From Acidimicrobiaceae bacterium (GTDB lineage Bacteria > Actinomycetota > Acidimicrobiia > Acidimicrobiales > RAAP-2), in NCBI GenBank assembly GCA_003161575.1, contig PMOE01000062.1, positions 1-36,961 on the forward strand: a stretch of 36,961 bases of DNA, in the 5' to 3' direction. The notes below the pieces were generated by a model, which was given only the letters and a program-made list of their open reading frames with translations, made no database searches and was not told the origin of the DNA. Below are positions 18,039 to 25,982 of the stretch, one piece after another (within the stretch, counting starts at the first letter, position 1; each line of letters opens with the position of its first letter). The position numbers and the translations under genes were made by a program.

Positions 18039-18967
18039 TTCCCGAGGGTGTTGGCATTCAGGGCGTTGGCCAACTCGGAGAGCTGGCCGATCATCCACTC
18101 CTCGAAGCTGTCGATCGGCGGCTGGATGGTCTCGGAGACCCCGACGATTGGAATGTTCTTTTGCGCAGTCGCCGACTTGATGGTGGTGGTGAGCGGGGTC
18201 ACGGTCTGCACGTTGTACACGAGGACCCGGAACGACGCCGCCGCGATCTGATTGAAGAAGGCGGCGACGCTCGGCGCCGGCGGGTCGTTGCCCTCGGCCA
18301 CCGCGTCCATGAACCGCTGCGGCGTCACGAGATCCAAGTGGAGGTACTCGGCCAGGTATTGAACAATGCTCTCGGTGGCGGCCACCGGGGTGTGGGCGAA
18401 ATGCGTCCGGAGATAGGAGAGGCTGGCCCGGTAGGGGGCGAACGCAGCCTCGAGGGCGCCATGACGGGCGGCGAAGTACGCCCGGTCGCCGGGGTCGATC
18501 GACTCGTAGGTCGCGGTGATCTGATTGATGACCCGGTACACGTAGGCCGGCCCGTACCAAAAGTGCGGGTTGTCGCCGGCGTTTTTCCCGAGGAGCCGCG
18601 CCACGTTGAGCACCCTGCGGCCGGGCACGGTTTGGGCCCCGAGCAATTGCTGGGCCCAGCCGTCGTAGCCGGCGCCGTTGATGATGACGTACTTGGCCTC
18701 GACGATGTCCCGCGCGTCGGTCGGATTGCTCTCGTACTCGTGGGGATCGGCGTTGGGATCCGACACGATGCTGACCACGTCCACCCTGTTCCCCCCGAGC
18801 TGGCGGGCCAAGCTGCCCCAGGTGTTCTCGGCCGCCACCACATCGATCACCGGTCCACGGCGGGACGCGGCCCCCGCCGGGGTCGAGACCGCCAGGCCTG
18901 CGACCATGGCCGCGGCGGCGACCAGCAGGCCTGCGCCCCGGGCCCGTCGTCTCCTCTCCATCCCCAT
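18035..18967 (-). CDS. znuA: Metal ABC transporter substrate-binding protein (ZnuA family)
   Basis: The 310-residue protein has an N-terminal signal (basic MERRRRARG, then LLVAAAAMVAGLAVSTPAGAA). Likely metal ligands are H76 (DPHEYES), H135 (NPHFWY), E199 (AATES) and E279 (GVSET). The classic zinc proteins use a third His, whereas manganese proteins use Glu plus Asp; here both later ligands are acidic, so the metal is not certain. The His-rich flexible loop of ZnuA proteins is absent. The Zur-like regulator next door still favours zinc. ATG at 18967 has a GAGGGGAG site. Transcribed away from the regulator, with candidate operators between them. Confidence 0.88.
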   Translation of the reverse strand: MGMERRRRARGAGLLVAAAAMVAGLAVSTPAGAASRRGPVIDVVAAENTWGSLARQLGGNRVDVVSIVSDPNADPHEYESNPTDARDIVEAKYVIINGAGYDGWAQQLLGAQTVPGRRVLNVARLLGKNAGDNPHFWYGPAYVYRVINQITATYESIDPGDRAYFAARHGALEAAFAPYRASLSYLRTHFAHTPVAATESIVQYLAEYLHLDLVTPQRFMDAVAEGNDPPAPSVAAFFNQIAAASFRVLVYNVQTVTPLTTTIKSATAQKNIPIVGVSETIQPPIDSFEEWMIGQLSELANALNANTLGK

Positions 18968-18988
18968 CGGTCTCCCCTCTTAAGCAGA

Positions 18989-19029
18989 ACGGTTCCAGTT
19001 ATGAACTGTAAACCGTATCGAGAACGGTT
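18989..19029. promoter_or_regulatory. Candidate Zur operators between znuA and zur
   Basis: The 104-base divergent intergenic region holds three half-sites: ACGGTT at 18989-18994, AACCGT at 19011-19016 and ACGGTT at 19024-19029. The first pair brackets a perfect CAGTT-ATG-AACTG palindrome (18996-19008); the second pair forms AACCGT-7-ACGGTT. This dense dyad array is AT-rich compared with its surroundings and lies where both promoters should be. Repression by the Zur-like product of both genes is inferred. Confidence 0.6.
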
Positions 19030-19071
19030 ACAAGATGGGGCCGCTACCATCGGCGGTGAGGTGCATCGACC

Positions 19072-19512
19072 ATGACCAGCGACCCCGAGGACGGCGCCCC
19101 CGAGCTGCTCGACTCGACCCACGGGGCCCGCATGACCCGTCAGAAGCGGGCATTGGGTGCCTTGTTGGAAGAGACCGAGGAGTTCACGAGCGCCCAGGAT
19201 CTCCACGCCCGCCTGCGGGGCGGGGGTGAGCGGGTCGGCCTGGCCACCGTCTACAGCCAGCTCCGAGCCCTGGCCGCGGCGGGCGAGGTCGACAGCGTGC
19301 GGGCGGCCAGCGGGGAGACCCTCTACCGGCGCTGTGGGCTCGCCTCCCACCATCACCATCTGGTCTGCCGGACCTGTGGGCAGACCGTGGAACTCGACGC
19401 CCCCGAGATGGAGGCCTGGGCCCGCGAGCTGGGTGGTCGCCACGGCTTTGCTGATCTCGAGCACGTCCTCGAGATCACCGGGGTCTGCGACCGCTGTGCC
19501 AGCGGCGATTGA
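19072..19512 (+). CDS. zur: Fur-family transcriptional regulator, Zur-like
   Basis: The 146-residue protein has the Fur winged-helix domain (MTRQKRALGALLEE, TSAQDLHARLR, LATVYSQLRALAAAGEV) and a C-terminal metal domain. Structural zinc would bind C99/C102 (CRTC) and C139/C142 (CDRC). The HHHHLVC segment (H93-H96) supplies sensing ligands. It is divergent from the znuACB-type importer and separated by palindromes, so zinc-dependent repression of uptake is the likely role. ATG at 19072 has a GGTGAGGTG element upstream; M21 (MTRQKR) is an alternative start. Confidence 0.9.
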   Translation: MTSDPEDGAPELLDSTHGARMTRQKRALGALLEETEEFTSAQDLHARLRGGGERVGLATVYSQLRALAAAGEVDSVRAASGETLYRRCGLASHHHHLVCRTCGQTVELDAPEMEAWARELGGRHGFADLEHVLEITGVCDRCASGD

Positions 19513-19559
19513 CCGCCTTCCGTCCAAGCGGTTTGGCGTGCCGTCCCGGCGGGCGGTCT

Positions 19560-19584
19560 ATACTTGACTAAATAGGTCGGATAT
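19560..19584. promoter_or_regulatory. IscR type-1-like (Rrf2 family) operator before cysteine dioxygenase
   Basis: A 25-base dyad begins ATACTTGACT and ends GGTCGGATAT. Compared by eye with the E. coli IscR type-1 consensus recalled from memory (ATASYYGACT, five central bases, then AGTCRRSTAT) it matches at 22 of 25 positions. It lies 40 bases upstream of the cysteine dioxygenase start and contains TTGACT, a possible -35 element. An Rrf2-type regulator sensing iron-sulfur or cysteine status is inferred; the regulator itself is not in the window. Confidence 0.6.
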
Positions 19585-19623
19585 AGTTGATTTAGGGATA
19601 CCCCCCGTACCAAGGAGCCAGCG

Positions 19624-20232
19624 GTGACCATCGCCAACGACCAACTGATGACCATCGCCTCTCCGGAGGAAACGACGCAGGCGCCCGAGCGGCCGGCGAT
19701 CTCGGTTCCCCACACCGCCGTGGTCCACCCGCCGTCCGGCCTTTCTCTCGCAGCGCTGGTTGGCCTTCGGCCGGGCCGGCCGCCGCTCACCCCCGCCGCG
19801 CTCCTCGAGGTGGCGAGGGCCTACGTCTCGGTCACGGCCCCGAATCAGGGGCTGTTCGACAGTCGTTCGTACGAACTCCTCGAGCTCACCGACGACTTCG
19901 AAGTGTGGGCCATCCACTGGCCGGTGGGTGGCCAGCTCGAACTGCACGACCACGGAGGCTCGTCGGGTGCCTTCTGGGTGGCCCACGGTTCGCTGCATGA
20001 AAGCGCGCTGGCGCGCCACGGCGGACTCCGCCAACGGCGGGTGGAGCCGTCCAACGGGGTTGCCTTCGGGCCCGACTACATACACGACGTGGTGAACCTC
20101 GGACCGGCACCGGTCACCAGTGTGCACGCCTACTCTCCCCCGATGCCGGGGATGACCTTCTACCGGCACGGCCCAGAAGGCTTTGTGGCGAAGCGCACCG
20201 AGTACCGTGACGAACCGTCATGGGCACCCTGA
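19624..20232 (+). CDS. Cysteine dioxygenase-like protein
   Basis: The 202-residue cupin would add O2 to cysteine thiol to give cysteine sulfinate. The iron ligands are visible as H108 and H110 in ELHDHGGSSGAF and H154 in DYIHDVVN; SVHAYSPP (H168, Y170) fits the second-sphere Ser-His-Tyr set of the family. The N-terminal 35 residues are a low-complexity leader. GTG at 19624 has AAGGAG six bases upstream. It is followed by a rhodanese, so the pair probably manages excess cysteine and sulfane sulfur. An IscR-like operator just upstream suggests control by sulfur or Fe-S status. A 3-mercaptopropionate dioxygenase cannot be excluded. Confidence 0.85.
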   Translation: MTIANDQLMTIASPEETTQAPERPAISVPHTAVVHPPSGLSLAALVGLRPGRPPLTPAALLEVARAYVSVTAPNQGLFDSRSYELLELTDDFEVWAIHWPVGGQLELHDHGGSSGAFWVAHGSLHESALARHGGLRQRRVEPSNGVAFGPDYIHDVVNLGPAPVTSVHAYSPPMPGMTFYRHGPEGFVAKRTEYRDEPSWAP

Positions 20233-20296
20233 GATCTGCGAGTTGGGCTACGACGGCGCGCACGCCCCTCCATGTCACCTGGGGGAGCCGCGCCCG

Positions 20297-20686
20297 GTGA
20301 GCGCCGTAGACCGTCTGCTGGCCGAGGCCCGGGCGGCGCTGGACCGGGTGGGGCCGGACGAAGCCGCAAGCATCCTCGATGCCGGTGGCCTGCTGGTCGA
20401 CATCCGCCCGGTGGCCCAGCGGCGCCAGTTCGGCGAGATCCCCGGCTCGCTCGTGATTGAACGCAACGTCCTCGAATGGCGGCTGGACCCGGCCGGGGCA
20501 GACCGGCTCCCCGAGATCATCGGTCCCGAGCACCAGGTGGTGGTGTTCTGCCAGGAGGGCTACGCCTCGAGCCTGGCCGCGGCCAGTCTCCAGGCATTGG
20601 GCCTCCGACGCGCCACCGACCTTGACGGTGGGTTCGTCGCCTGGAAACGGGCTGGCCTGCCGGTCAGCGACCCAACGTCGCCCTGA
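20297..20686 (+). CDS. Rhodanese-domain protein
   Basis: The 129-residue single rhodanese domain carries the active loop C85-Q-E-G-Y-A-S91 (VVVFCQEGYASS) and the first-strand motif LLVDIRPVAQR. DLDGGFVAWKRAGLPV near the end is the usual closing segment. It would pass sulfane sulfur to an acceptor. GTG at 20297 has GGGGGAG about ten bases upstream; an upstream GTG at 20207, overlapping the dioxygenase, would add 30 residues without family resemblance. Co-transcribed with the cysteine dioxygenase 64 bases before it, so a joint role in cysteine or sulfur breakdown is likely. Confidence 0.88.
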   Translation: MSAVDRLLAEARAALDRVGPDEAASILDAGGLLVDIRPVAQRRQFGEIPGSLVIERNVLEWRLDPAGADRLPEIIGPEHQVVVFCQEGYASSLAAASLQALGLRRATDLDGGFVAWKRAGLPVSDPTSP

Positions 20687-20858
20687 GCAACCGACCGGCG
20701 TTCGTCGATCGGGTCCTGTCCGTGCGAGGCCGTGGGGAACGGGCCGGCGGTCCGTTGGCGGCCGCCCGAGCTGGCGACTTGCTTCGTGAGTAGCTTGGCC
20801 CGATGGTGCCCCCCGACGCGCCCACCACCTCGGTGGCCGGCGGCGAATCGGGCGTCTC

Positions 20859-21698
20859 GTGACGTGGGCGGCAGCCCCGCTCGGTGACGACAGCGGCGGT
20901 CTCCGACACGTCGGTGGCGTTTGGGTACTGACCTGGCCCGCCCTCGATGCGCTCGGGGTGGACGTGGCGGTGACCACCCGCATCGGGGGCGTGTCCACCG
21001 GGCCCTACGAGTCGTTGAACCTCGGTCTGCACGTCGACGATGATCCCGACGCCGTCGTGGAAAACCGGCGGCGGGCGGTCGCTGCGCTGGGTGCGACACT
21101 CGATGACCTTGTCGTGGCCGAACAGGTCCATGGGGCACGCGCCGCCATCGTGACCGCTCGAGACCGGGGACGTGGAGCCCGCTCGGTGACCGACGCCATC
21201 GCTGGCGCCGATGCCTTGGTGACCGCCGGGCCCGGCCCGGTGCTGGCGATGCTCGTGGCCGACTGCGTTCCGGTGGTGTTGGTCGACCCGACCGCCGGTG
21301 TGCTCGCGTGCGTCCACGCCGGATGGCGGGGCACCGCGGCCCGGGTGCTCGATTCAGCGCTCCATGCGATGGGCACGCTCGGGTCACGTCCGGGCCAGGT
21401 GACAGCGGCCATCGGCCCGGCCGTCTCGGCCGATCGCTACCAGGTGGGCGCGGAGGTGGCCGGTGCGTTACAGGCGTCGCTGGGGGGCGCCACCGAAGGA
21501 GTCCTCCGAGCCGACGGCACCGGGCGCTGGCTGGCCGACCTCCCCGAGGCCAACCGACGGATCCTGGTTGAGGCCGGCGTGCCCGACCACTCGATCCACC
21601 GGTCGGCGATGCCGACCGGGCCGCGGGGGCCCTTTTTCAGTGACCGGGCCAGTCGACCCTGCGGGCGGTTCGCCGCCCTGGCCCGGTTCCGTCCCTGA
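20859..21698 (+). CDS. pgeF: PgeF/YfiH-family purine nucleoside phosphorylase-type (former 'laccase domain') protein
   Basis: The 279-residue protein has the family metal/active-site residues: His in AEQVHGA, Cys in VADCVPV, and His in CVHAGWRGTAA, plus TTRIGGVSTGPYESLNLG near the start and AAIGPAVSADRYQVG. Members have been described both as peptidoglycan-editing factors and as purine nucleoside phosphorylases/adenosine deaminases. GTG at 20859 lacks a strong ribosome site but overlaps the stop of a 19-codon upstream frame (GTGA). In many bacteria it sits near ftsZ; here it precedes murL/murD2, which suits an envelope link. Confidence 0.88.
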   Translation: MTWAAAPLGDDSGGLRHVGGVWVLTWPALDALGVDVAVTTRIGGVSTGPYESLNLGLHVDDDPDAVVENRRRAVAALGATLDDLVVAEQVHGARAAIVTARDRGRGARSVTDAIAGADALVTAGPGPVLAMLVADCVPVVLVDPTAGVLACVHAGWRGTAARVLDSALHAMGTLGSRPGQVTAAIGPAVSADRYQVGAEVAGALQASLGGATEGVLRADGTGRWLADLPEANRRILVEAGVPDHSIHRSAMPTGPRGPFFSDRASRPCGRFAALARFRP

Positions 21699-21810
21699 TC
21701 AACCGGGCCCGGACCGGTCCTCGGGGGCGTGGCACCCGGGTCAAGCATGCCCCTGATCCCAGTCGTCGCCCGTAGCATGGGTGCGCCCCAGCCCCTCAAG
21801 AGAGGCACCG

Positions 21811-23145
21811 ATGACCCCAGGCCCGGCTCCCGCTGAGTGCTTTCGTTACGACGGCTACGAGTTCGACCCGATCTTGGGCCGGCTCACCTGCCGCTACTCG
21901 CTTGGTGAACGCCGGTTCGCCGAGCAGATCACCTTCGGGTCCGAGGGCGACTGGGCGCAGCCGGCCCTCGACGCCGCGGCCCGGCTCGTTTTCTTGCTGG
22001 TCGGCGTCTCGTACTACAAGACCGTGGCCCCGCCGGTGGTGGACCTCGGGGACCTCGCCACCACCGAGCGTGAGCGACGGTTCCTGCGGACCTACTACCT
22101 CGAGGGCCTGGGCGAATTCGCCTACCGCAACGGCATCGACCTCTCCGGCCTGACCGTGGTCGGCCCTGATCTTGCGCACCGTGCGCCGACCCTGTTCGCG
22201 CCGGACAACAGCCGGCCCCTCGTGCCCTTTGGAGGTGGTATCGACTCGATCGTCACCGTCGAGTCGGTGCGCCTGGGCTTCCCGGGCACCGCCATCTTCA
22301 TCGTGAGCAAAGAGGACGACCGCTTCGACGCCATCGAGCGGCCGGCCCAGATGACCGGATTGCCCATCATTCGGGCCGAGCGGGCACTCGATCCCCAGGT
22401 TCTGGCCTCGGCCGAGCTCGGATTCTTGAACGGTCACGTGCCGGTGACCGGGATCATCTCGGCCATCGCCGTCATGGCCGCCGTCCTGCACAATCGCGGC
22501 GCGGTCGTGATGTCCAACGAGTGGTCGGCGTCGGTCGGGAACCTGATCGTCGACGGCCGCGCCGTCAACCATCAGTGGTCCAAGGGCCTCGAATTCGAAC
22601 TCGCCTTCCGCGAGATCCTGCGCGACACCTTCGATCCGGGCGTCGAGTACTTCTCACTACTACGGCCCTACACCGAGCTGTGGGTGGCCAGGCAGTTCGC
22701 CGAACTCAGGCGTTACCACCGGGCATTCCGCAGCTGCAACCGGGCCTTCCACATCGAGCGGACCGAGCGTTTCGACCGCTGGTGTGGCGAGTGCGACAAG
22801 TGCTGTTTCATCAACCTGATCCTGGCCCCGTTCCTCGATCCCTACGACTTCTTCATGGTGTTCGATGGTCGTGAGCCCCTGGCCAACCCGGGGCTCGAGG
22901 GACGTTTTCGCGCCCTGCTCGGCAACTGGCCCGAGGTCAAACCCTTCGAGTGCGTCGGGGACGAGGAGGAATGCCGCGCCGCGGTCCTGCTTGCGGCGAG
23001 CCGGCCTGACCGTGCCCACAACAAGATCATCCAGGCGCTGGCGGCCGAGCTGCGAGAGGCGGGCGCCGGCTCGATCGGCACCGACACGCTGCTCGCACCC
23101 ATGGGTGACCACTGCGTTCCCGATGTCTACGCGACCCAGGGTTAG
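21811..23145 (+). CDS. murL: UDP-MurNAc-L-Ala-L-Glu epimerase
   Basis: The 444-residue protein is recognised from the MurL family first shown in Xanthomonas: it inverts the terminal L-Glu of UDP-MurNAc-L-Ala-L-Glu to D-Glu. Landmarks are LVGVSYYKTVAPP, GLGEFAYRNG, the PP-loop-like PFGGGIDS (141-146), NGHVPVTGIIS, VVMSNEWSASVGN, VNHQWSKGLEFE, YFSLLRPYTELWVARQF, FRSCNRAFH, the Cys cluster C325/C328/C331/C332 (WCGECDKCC) and KPFECVGDEEE. The ATG at 21811 follows AAGAGAGG; the earlier in-frame ATG at 21781 is less supported. The gene overlaps murD2 by 23 bases, the expected partner. Cytosolic, in the peptidoglycan precursor pathway. Confidence 0.9.
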   Translation: MTPGPAPAECFRYDGYEFDPILGRLTCRYSLGERRFAEQITFGSEGDWAQPALDAAARLVFLLVGVSYYKTVAPPVVDLGDLATTERERRFLRTYYLEGLGEFAYRNGIDLSGLTVVGPDLAHRAPTLFAPDNSRPLVPFGGGIDSIVTVESVRLGFPGTAIFIVSKEDDRFDAIERPAQMTGLPIIRAERALDPQVLASAELGFLNGHVPVTGIISAIAVMAAVLHNRGAVVMSNEWSASVGNLIVDGRAVNHQWSKGLEFELAFREILRDTFDPGVEYFSLLRPYTELWVARQFAELRRYHRAFRSCNRAFHIERTERFDRWCGECDKCCFINLILAPFLDPYDFFMVFDGREPLANPGLEGRFRALLGNWPEVKPFECVGDEEECRAAVLLAASRPDRAHNKIIQALAAELREAGAGSIGTDTLLAPMGDHCVPDVYATQG

Positions 23146-24460
23146 CTGGTCCGAGCTGCGCACGGCCCGGGTCGGGCTGTGGGGACTCGGGGTGGAGGGG
23201 GCGGCCAACCTGCGCCGTCTGCGCGCCATGGGCAACGTGCCGGTGCTGGTCGATGACGACCCGGTGCCCGGTGATCTCGATGGCCTCGAGATCCTGGCGA
23301 CGGGGCTGGGCGGCCGAGAAGCGCTCGAGGGGTGCGAAGTGGTGGTCAAAACGCCCGGGGTGAGTCGCTACCGCCCCGAGGTGGCCCGGTTGACCGAACG
23401 TGGCATCCCCGTCGTCGGTGGACTCGGCCTGTGGATGCAAGAAGTCGATCTGAACCGGGTGGTGTGCATCACCGGGACCAAGGGCAAGAGCACCACGGCC
23501 GCCCTCACCGGCCATCTGCTGGCGGGACTCGGGCGCCGCTGTCTCGTCGCCGGCAACATTGGCCGCCCGCCCTATGACCCCGAGGTCGGCGGTGACGTCG
23601 ATTATTGGGTCGTGGAGACCTCGAGCTTCCAGGCGACCGACCTGGCCTCGTCGCCGCCGGTGGTGGCGGTCACCTCGCTCAGCCCCGACCACCTCGACTG
23701 GCACGGCGATGCCGAGACCTACTACCACGACAAGCTCTCGGCGTGCACCCAGCCCGGCGCGCTCCTCACCATTGCCGACGGCGACAATGAGTTACTCGGG
23801 TCCCGCCGGGGCCTGCTCGGTCCCGAGGTGCGTTGGGTCGGGGCCCACGCGCCCGGACTCGACGGGAGCTGGGTCGATCACCTCGGCCTGCTCGGCACCC
23901 ACAACCGCCGCAACGCGCTCATCGCCCGGGCCATCCTCGAGGCGCTCGGGATCGAAGAGGCGGCAGACGAAGCGGCCCTGGCCGGAGCGGCCGAGGGGTT
24001 CGAGGCACTCGACAGCCGTCTCCGGGCGATCGGGACCGTGGGCGGCGTGACCTTTGTCGACGACAGCCTCTCGACAAACGTCCTGCCCACCTTGGCGGCC
24101 CTCGAGGCGTTCGCCGACCGCCGAGTGTCCCTCCTGGTCGGTGGGTTCGACCGGGGGATCGACTACGCCCCCCTCGCCGAGGCCCTCGTTGCTCGTGACG
24201 CGGCGACCCTCGTGCTCACGCTCCCGGCCAGCGGGCGCCGCATCCACCAGGCGATCAACGCCGCGCTGGCGGCATTGCCGGGATCACACCTCGAGGTCGC
24301 CGATTGCGACGACCTCGGGGCGGCGACCGAAAAGGGCTACCGGTGGGCCCGACCCGACGGGGTGGTGCTCCTCTCGCCGGCCGCGCCAAGCTTTGGCCAG
24401 TTCACCAACTACACGCACCGGTCGGCCGCTTTCGCTGAGGCGATGGCGTCGTGCCCCTAG
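23123..24460 (+). CDS. murD2: UDP-MurNAc-L-Ala--L-glutamate ligase
   Basis: The 445-residue Mur ligase has an N-terminal Rossmann-like domain (ARVGLWGLGVEGAANL), the ATP loop GTKGKST at 118-124, the central signature ETSSFQATDL and LSPDHLDWHG, GTHNRRNALIA, and the C-terminal FVDDSLSTN, LLVGGFDRGIDY and LLSPAAPSFGQFTNYTHR. It is MurD-like, but pairing with murL points to MurD2, which adds L-Glu rather than D-Glu. ATG at 23123 lies inside the end of murL, so translation is coupled. Whether the cell also has a standard murD and murI cannot be told from this window. Confidence 0.88.
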   Translation: MSTRPRVSWSELRTARVGLWGLGVEGAANLRRLRAMGNVPVLVDDDPVPGDLDGLEILATGLGGREALEGCEVVVKTPGVSRYRPEVARLTERGIPVVGGLGLWMQEVDLNRVVCITGTKGKSTTAALTGHLLAGLGRRCLVAGNIGRPPYDPEVGGDVDYWVVETSSFQATDLASSPPVVAVTSLSPDHLDWHGDAETYYHDKLSACTQPGALLTIADGDNELLGSRRGLLGPEVRWVGAHAPGLDGSWVDHLGLLGTHNRRNALIARAILEALGIEEAADEAALAGAAEGFEALDSRLRAIGTVGGVTFVDDSLSTNVLPTLAALEAFADRRVSLLVGGFDRGIDYAPLAEALVARDAATLVLTLPASGRRIHQAINAALAALPGSHLEVADCDDLGAATEKGYRWARPDGVVLLSPAAPSFGQFTNYTHRSAAFAEAMASCP

Positions 24461-24468
24461 TCGGCGGC

Positions 24469-24484
24469 GTTCAGGTCCCTGAAC
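24469..24484. terminator. Small hairpin between convergent murD2 and the FAD oxidase
   Basis: GTTCAG, loop GTCC, CTGAAC lies in the 34-base gap between two converging genes. The stem is perfect but short and has no T-tract on either strand. It may act as a weak bidirectional terminator. Confidence 0.35.
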
Positions 24485-24494
24485 CGACAACCGC

Positions 24495-25871
24495 TCAGAG
24501 GGGCGGGGGAATCAGGACGTTCGGATTGAGGATCCCGTCGGGGTCGAGCGCTCGCTTGATCGACGCGAAGGTCTCGATTTCGGTGGCGCTACGGTTGAGA
24601 TGGAGCCACCGGCGCTTGGCCGTACCGATACCGTGCTCGGCGCTGATGCTGCCGCCGAGGCCGGCGGCCAAGAACAAGACCGCCTCGTCAACCCGCTCGT
24701 CGTCGGGCTCCAGTCCGCTCACGTTCACATGGATGTTCCCGTCGCCGGCGTGACCGAAGAGCCAAACCCGGGCGGTCGCCACCACGTCGGTCACGGTCGT
24801 CGGCGCCGCGTCGAGGAACGCACCCAACGCCGAAGCGGGCAGTGTGACGTCGAGCTTGTGGGGGGGTCCGAGCGTGTTGATCGCCTCGGTGTGGGCCTCG
24901 CGGTATCGCCAGAGCTCGGCCGACCGGACAGAATCGAGACCCATCGCGACGTCGGCCACCGCGGCCAGGCTCCCGACCGCGTCGGATAGATCGGCCGCCG
25001 GGTCGCTCTGGCCGGCCGCCTCGACCAAGAGGTACGCGGCGTGCCGGTCGGAGAATGGCGGTCGCAGCCCGGTCACGTCGCAGACCAACTCGAGTCCCGG
25101 GGCGAAGAAGAGCTCGGCCGCCGACAGCGAACCGACCTCGCGCCGCAGCGCTCCCACGGCGGCGATCGCCGGAGCGAGACCGTCGAAGGCGAGCAGGGCC
25201 ACCACCCGTTGGGGGGCCGGGGGAACGAGCCGGAGACGGACCGCCGTGATGACACCAAGAGTGCCCTCGCTCCCACACAAAAGCGACGCCAGGTTGTAGC
25301 CGGTGTTGTCCTTCACCAGGCCCGAGAGGTGGGAGATCACCGCACCGGTGCCGAGCACCGCCTCGGCGCCCACCACTTGCGCCCGGGTGTCGCCGTAGCG
25401 CAGCACTCGGAGGCCACCGGCGTTGGTAGCCACGCTCCCGCCGACCGTCGCACTGTCCCTGCTCGCAAAGTCCACGCCGTAGGCCCATTGCGCGCCCACC
25501 GCTCCCGCCTGGAGCGCAGCCAGGGTGACACCGGCCCCGGCGGTCGCCTGCCCCGCGGTGCCGTCGATCTCGAGTGCGTCGAGCCGACGCAGACTGAGGA
25601 CGACCTCACCGCCGAGCGGTACCCCGCCGCCCACGAGGCCGGTGTTGCCCCCCTGGAGGGTGAGGGCCACTCCCTCCTGCCGGCACCAGCTGACCACGGC
25701 GGCCACCTCTGCGGTCGAGGCCGGCCGCACCACGGCCGGTGTGGCGCCCACATAGCGCCCCGTGAAGTCCGCGACGTAGCCCGCCACCATGTCGGGCTCG
25801 GTGAGCACCTGGCTCGGGCCCACGATGTCGGCCAAGCCGGGCGGGATGCGATCGTGGGCCTTGGGCGTCAC
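24495..25871 (-). CDS. FAD-linked oxidase (GlcD / D-2-hydroxyacid dehydrogenase family)
   Basis: The 458-residue protein has a PCMH-type FAD domain (VVRPASTAEVAAVV, LQGGNTGLVGG, GGSVATNAGGLRVLRYG, CGSEGTLGVIT) and a C-terminal substrate domain with FGHAGDGNIHVNV and SAEHGIGTAKRRWL, whose His residues bind the catalytic metal. DPDGILNPN closes the family pattern. It would oxidise a D-2-hydroxy acid such as D-lactate, glycolate or D-2-hydroxyglutarate; the exact substrate is unclear. GTG at 25871 starts just before the conserved region; a longer frame to 25949 adds non-conserved basic residues. Monocistronic, convergent with murD2, 111 bases from the next gene on the same strand. Confidence 0.9.
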   Translation of the reverse strand: MTPKAHDRIPPGLADIVGPSQVLTEPDMVAGYVADFTGRYVGATPAVVRPASTAEVAAVVSWCRQEGVALTLQGGNTGLVGGGVPLGGEVVLSLRRLDALEIDGTAGQATAGAGVTLAALQAGAVGAQWAYGVDFASRDSATVGGSVATNAGGLRVLRYGDTRAQVVGAEAVLGTGAVISHLSGLVKDNTGYNLASLLCGSEGTLGVITAVRLRLVPPAPQRVVALLAFDGLAPAIAAVGALRREVGSLSAAELFFAPGLELVCDVTGLRPPFSDRHAAYLLVEAAGQSDPAADLSDAVGSLAAVADVAMGLDSVRSAELWRYREAHTEAINTLGPPHKLDVTLPASALGAFLDAAPTTVTDVVATARVWLFGHAGDGNIHVNVSGLEPDDERVDEAVLFLAAGLGGSISAEHGIGTAKRRWLHLNRSATEIETFASIKRALDPDGILNPNVLIPPPL

Positions 25872-25982
25872 CTGGTGATTGTGGCCCAGCTCCGGCGGGC
25901 GGCCCCTCCGCCTACTCCCGTGCGGCCCGGACCCCGTGGCGAGAAGCACCTGGTGGCGGCCCGGATGGTCCCGCCCGGAGCG

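Noticed and set aside
19511-19558. GACCGCC...GGCGGTC inverted repeat after zur as a terminator
   Set aside because: The seven-base stem has a 34-base loop and no T-tract, too weak to call.
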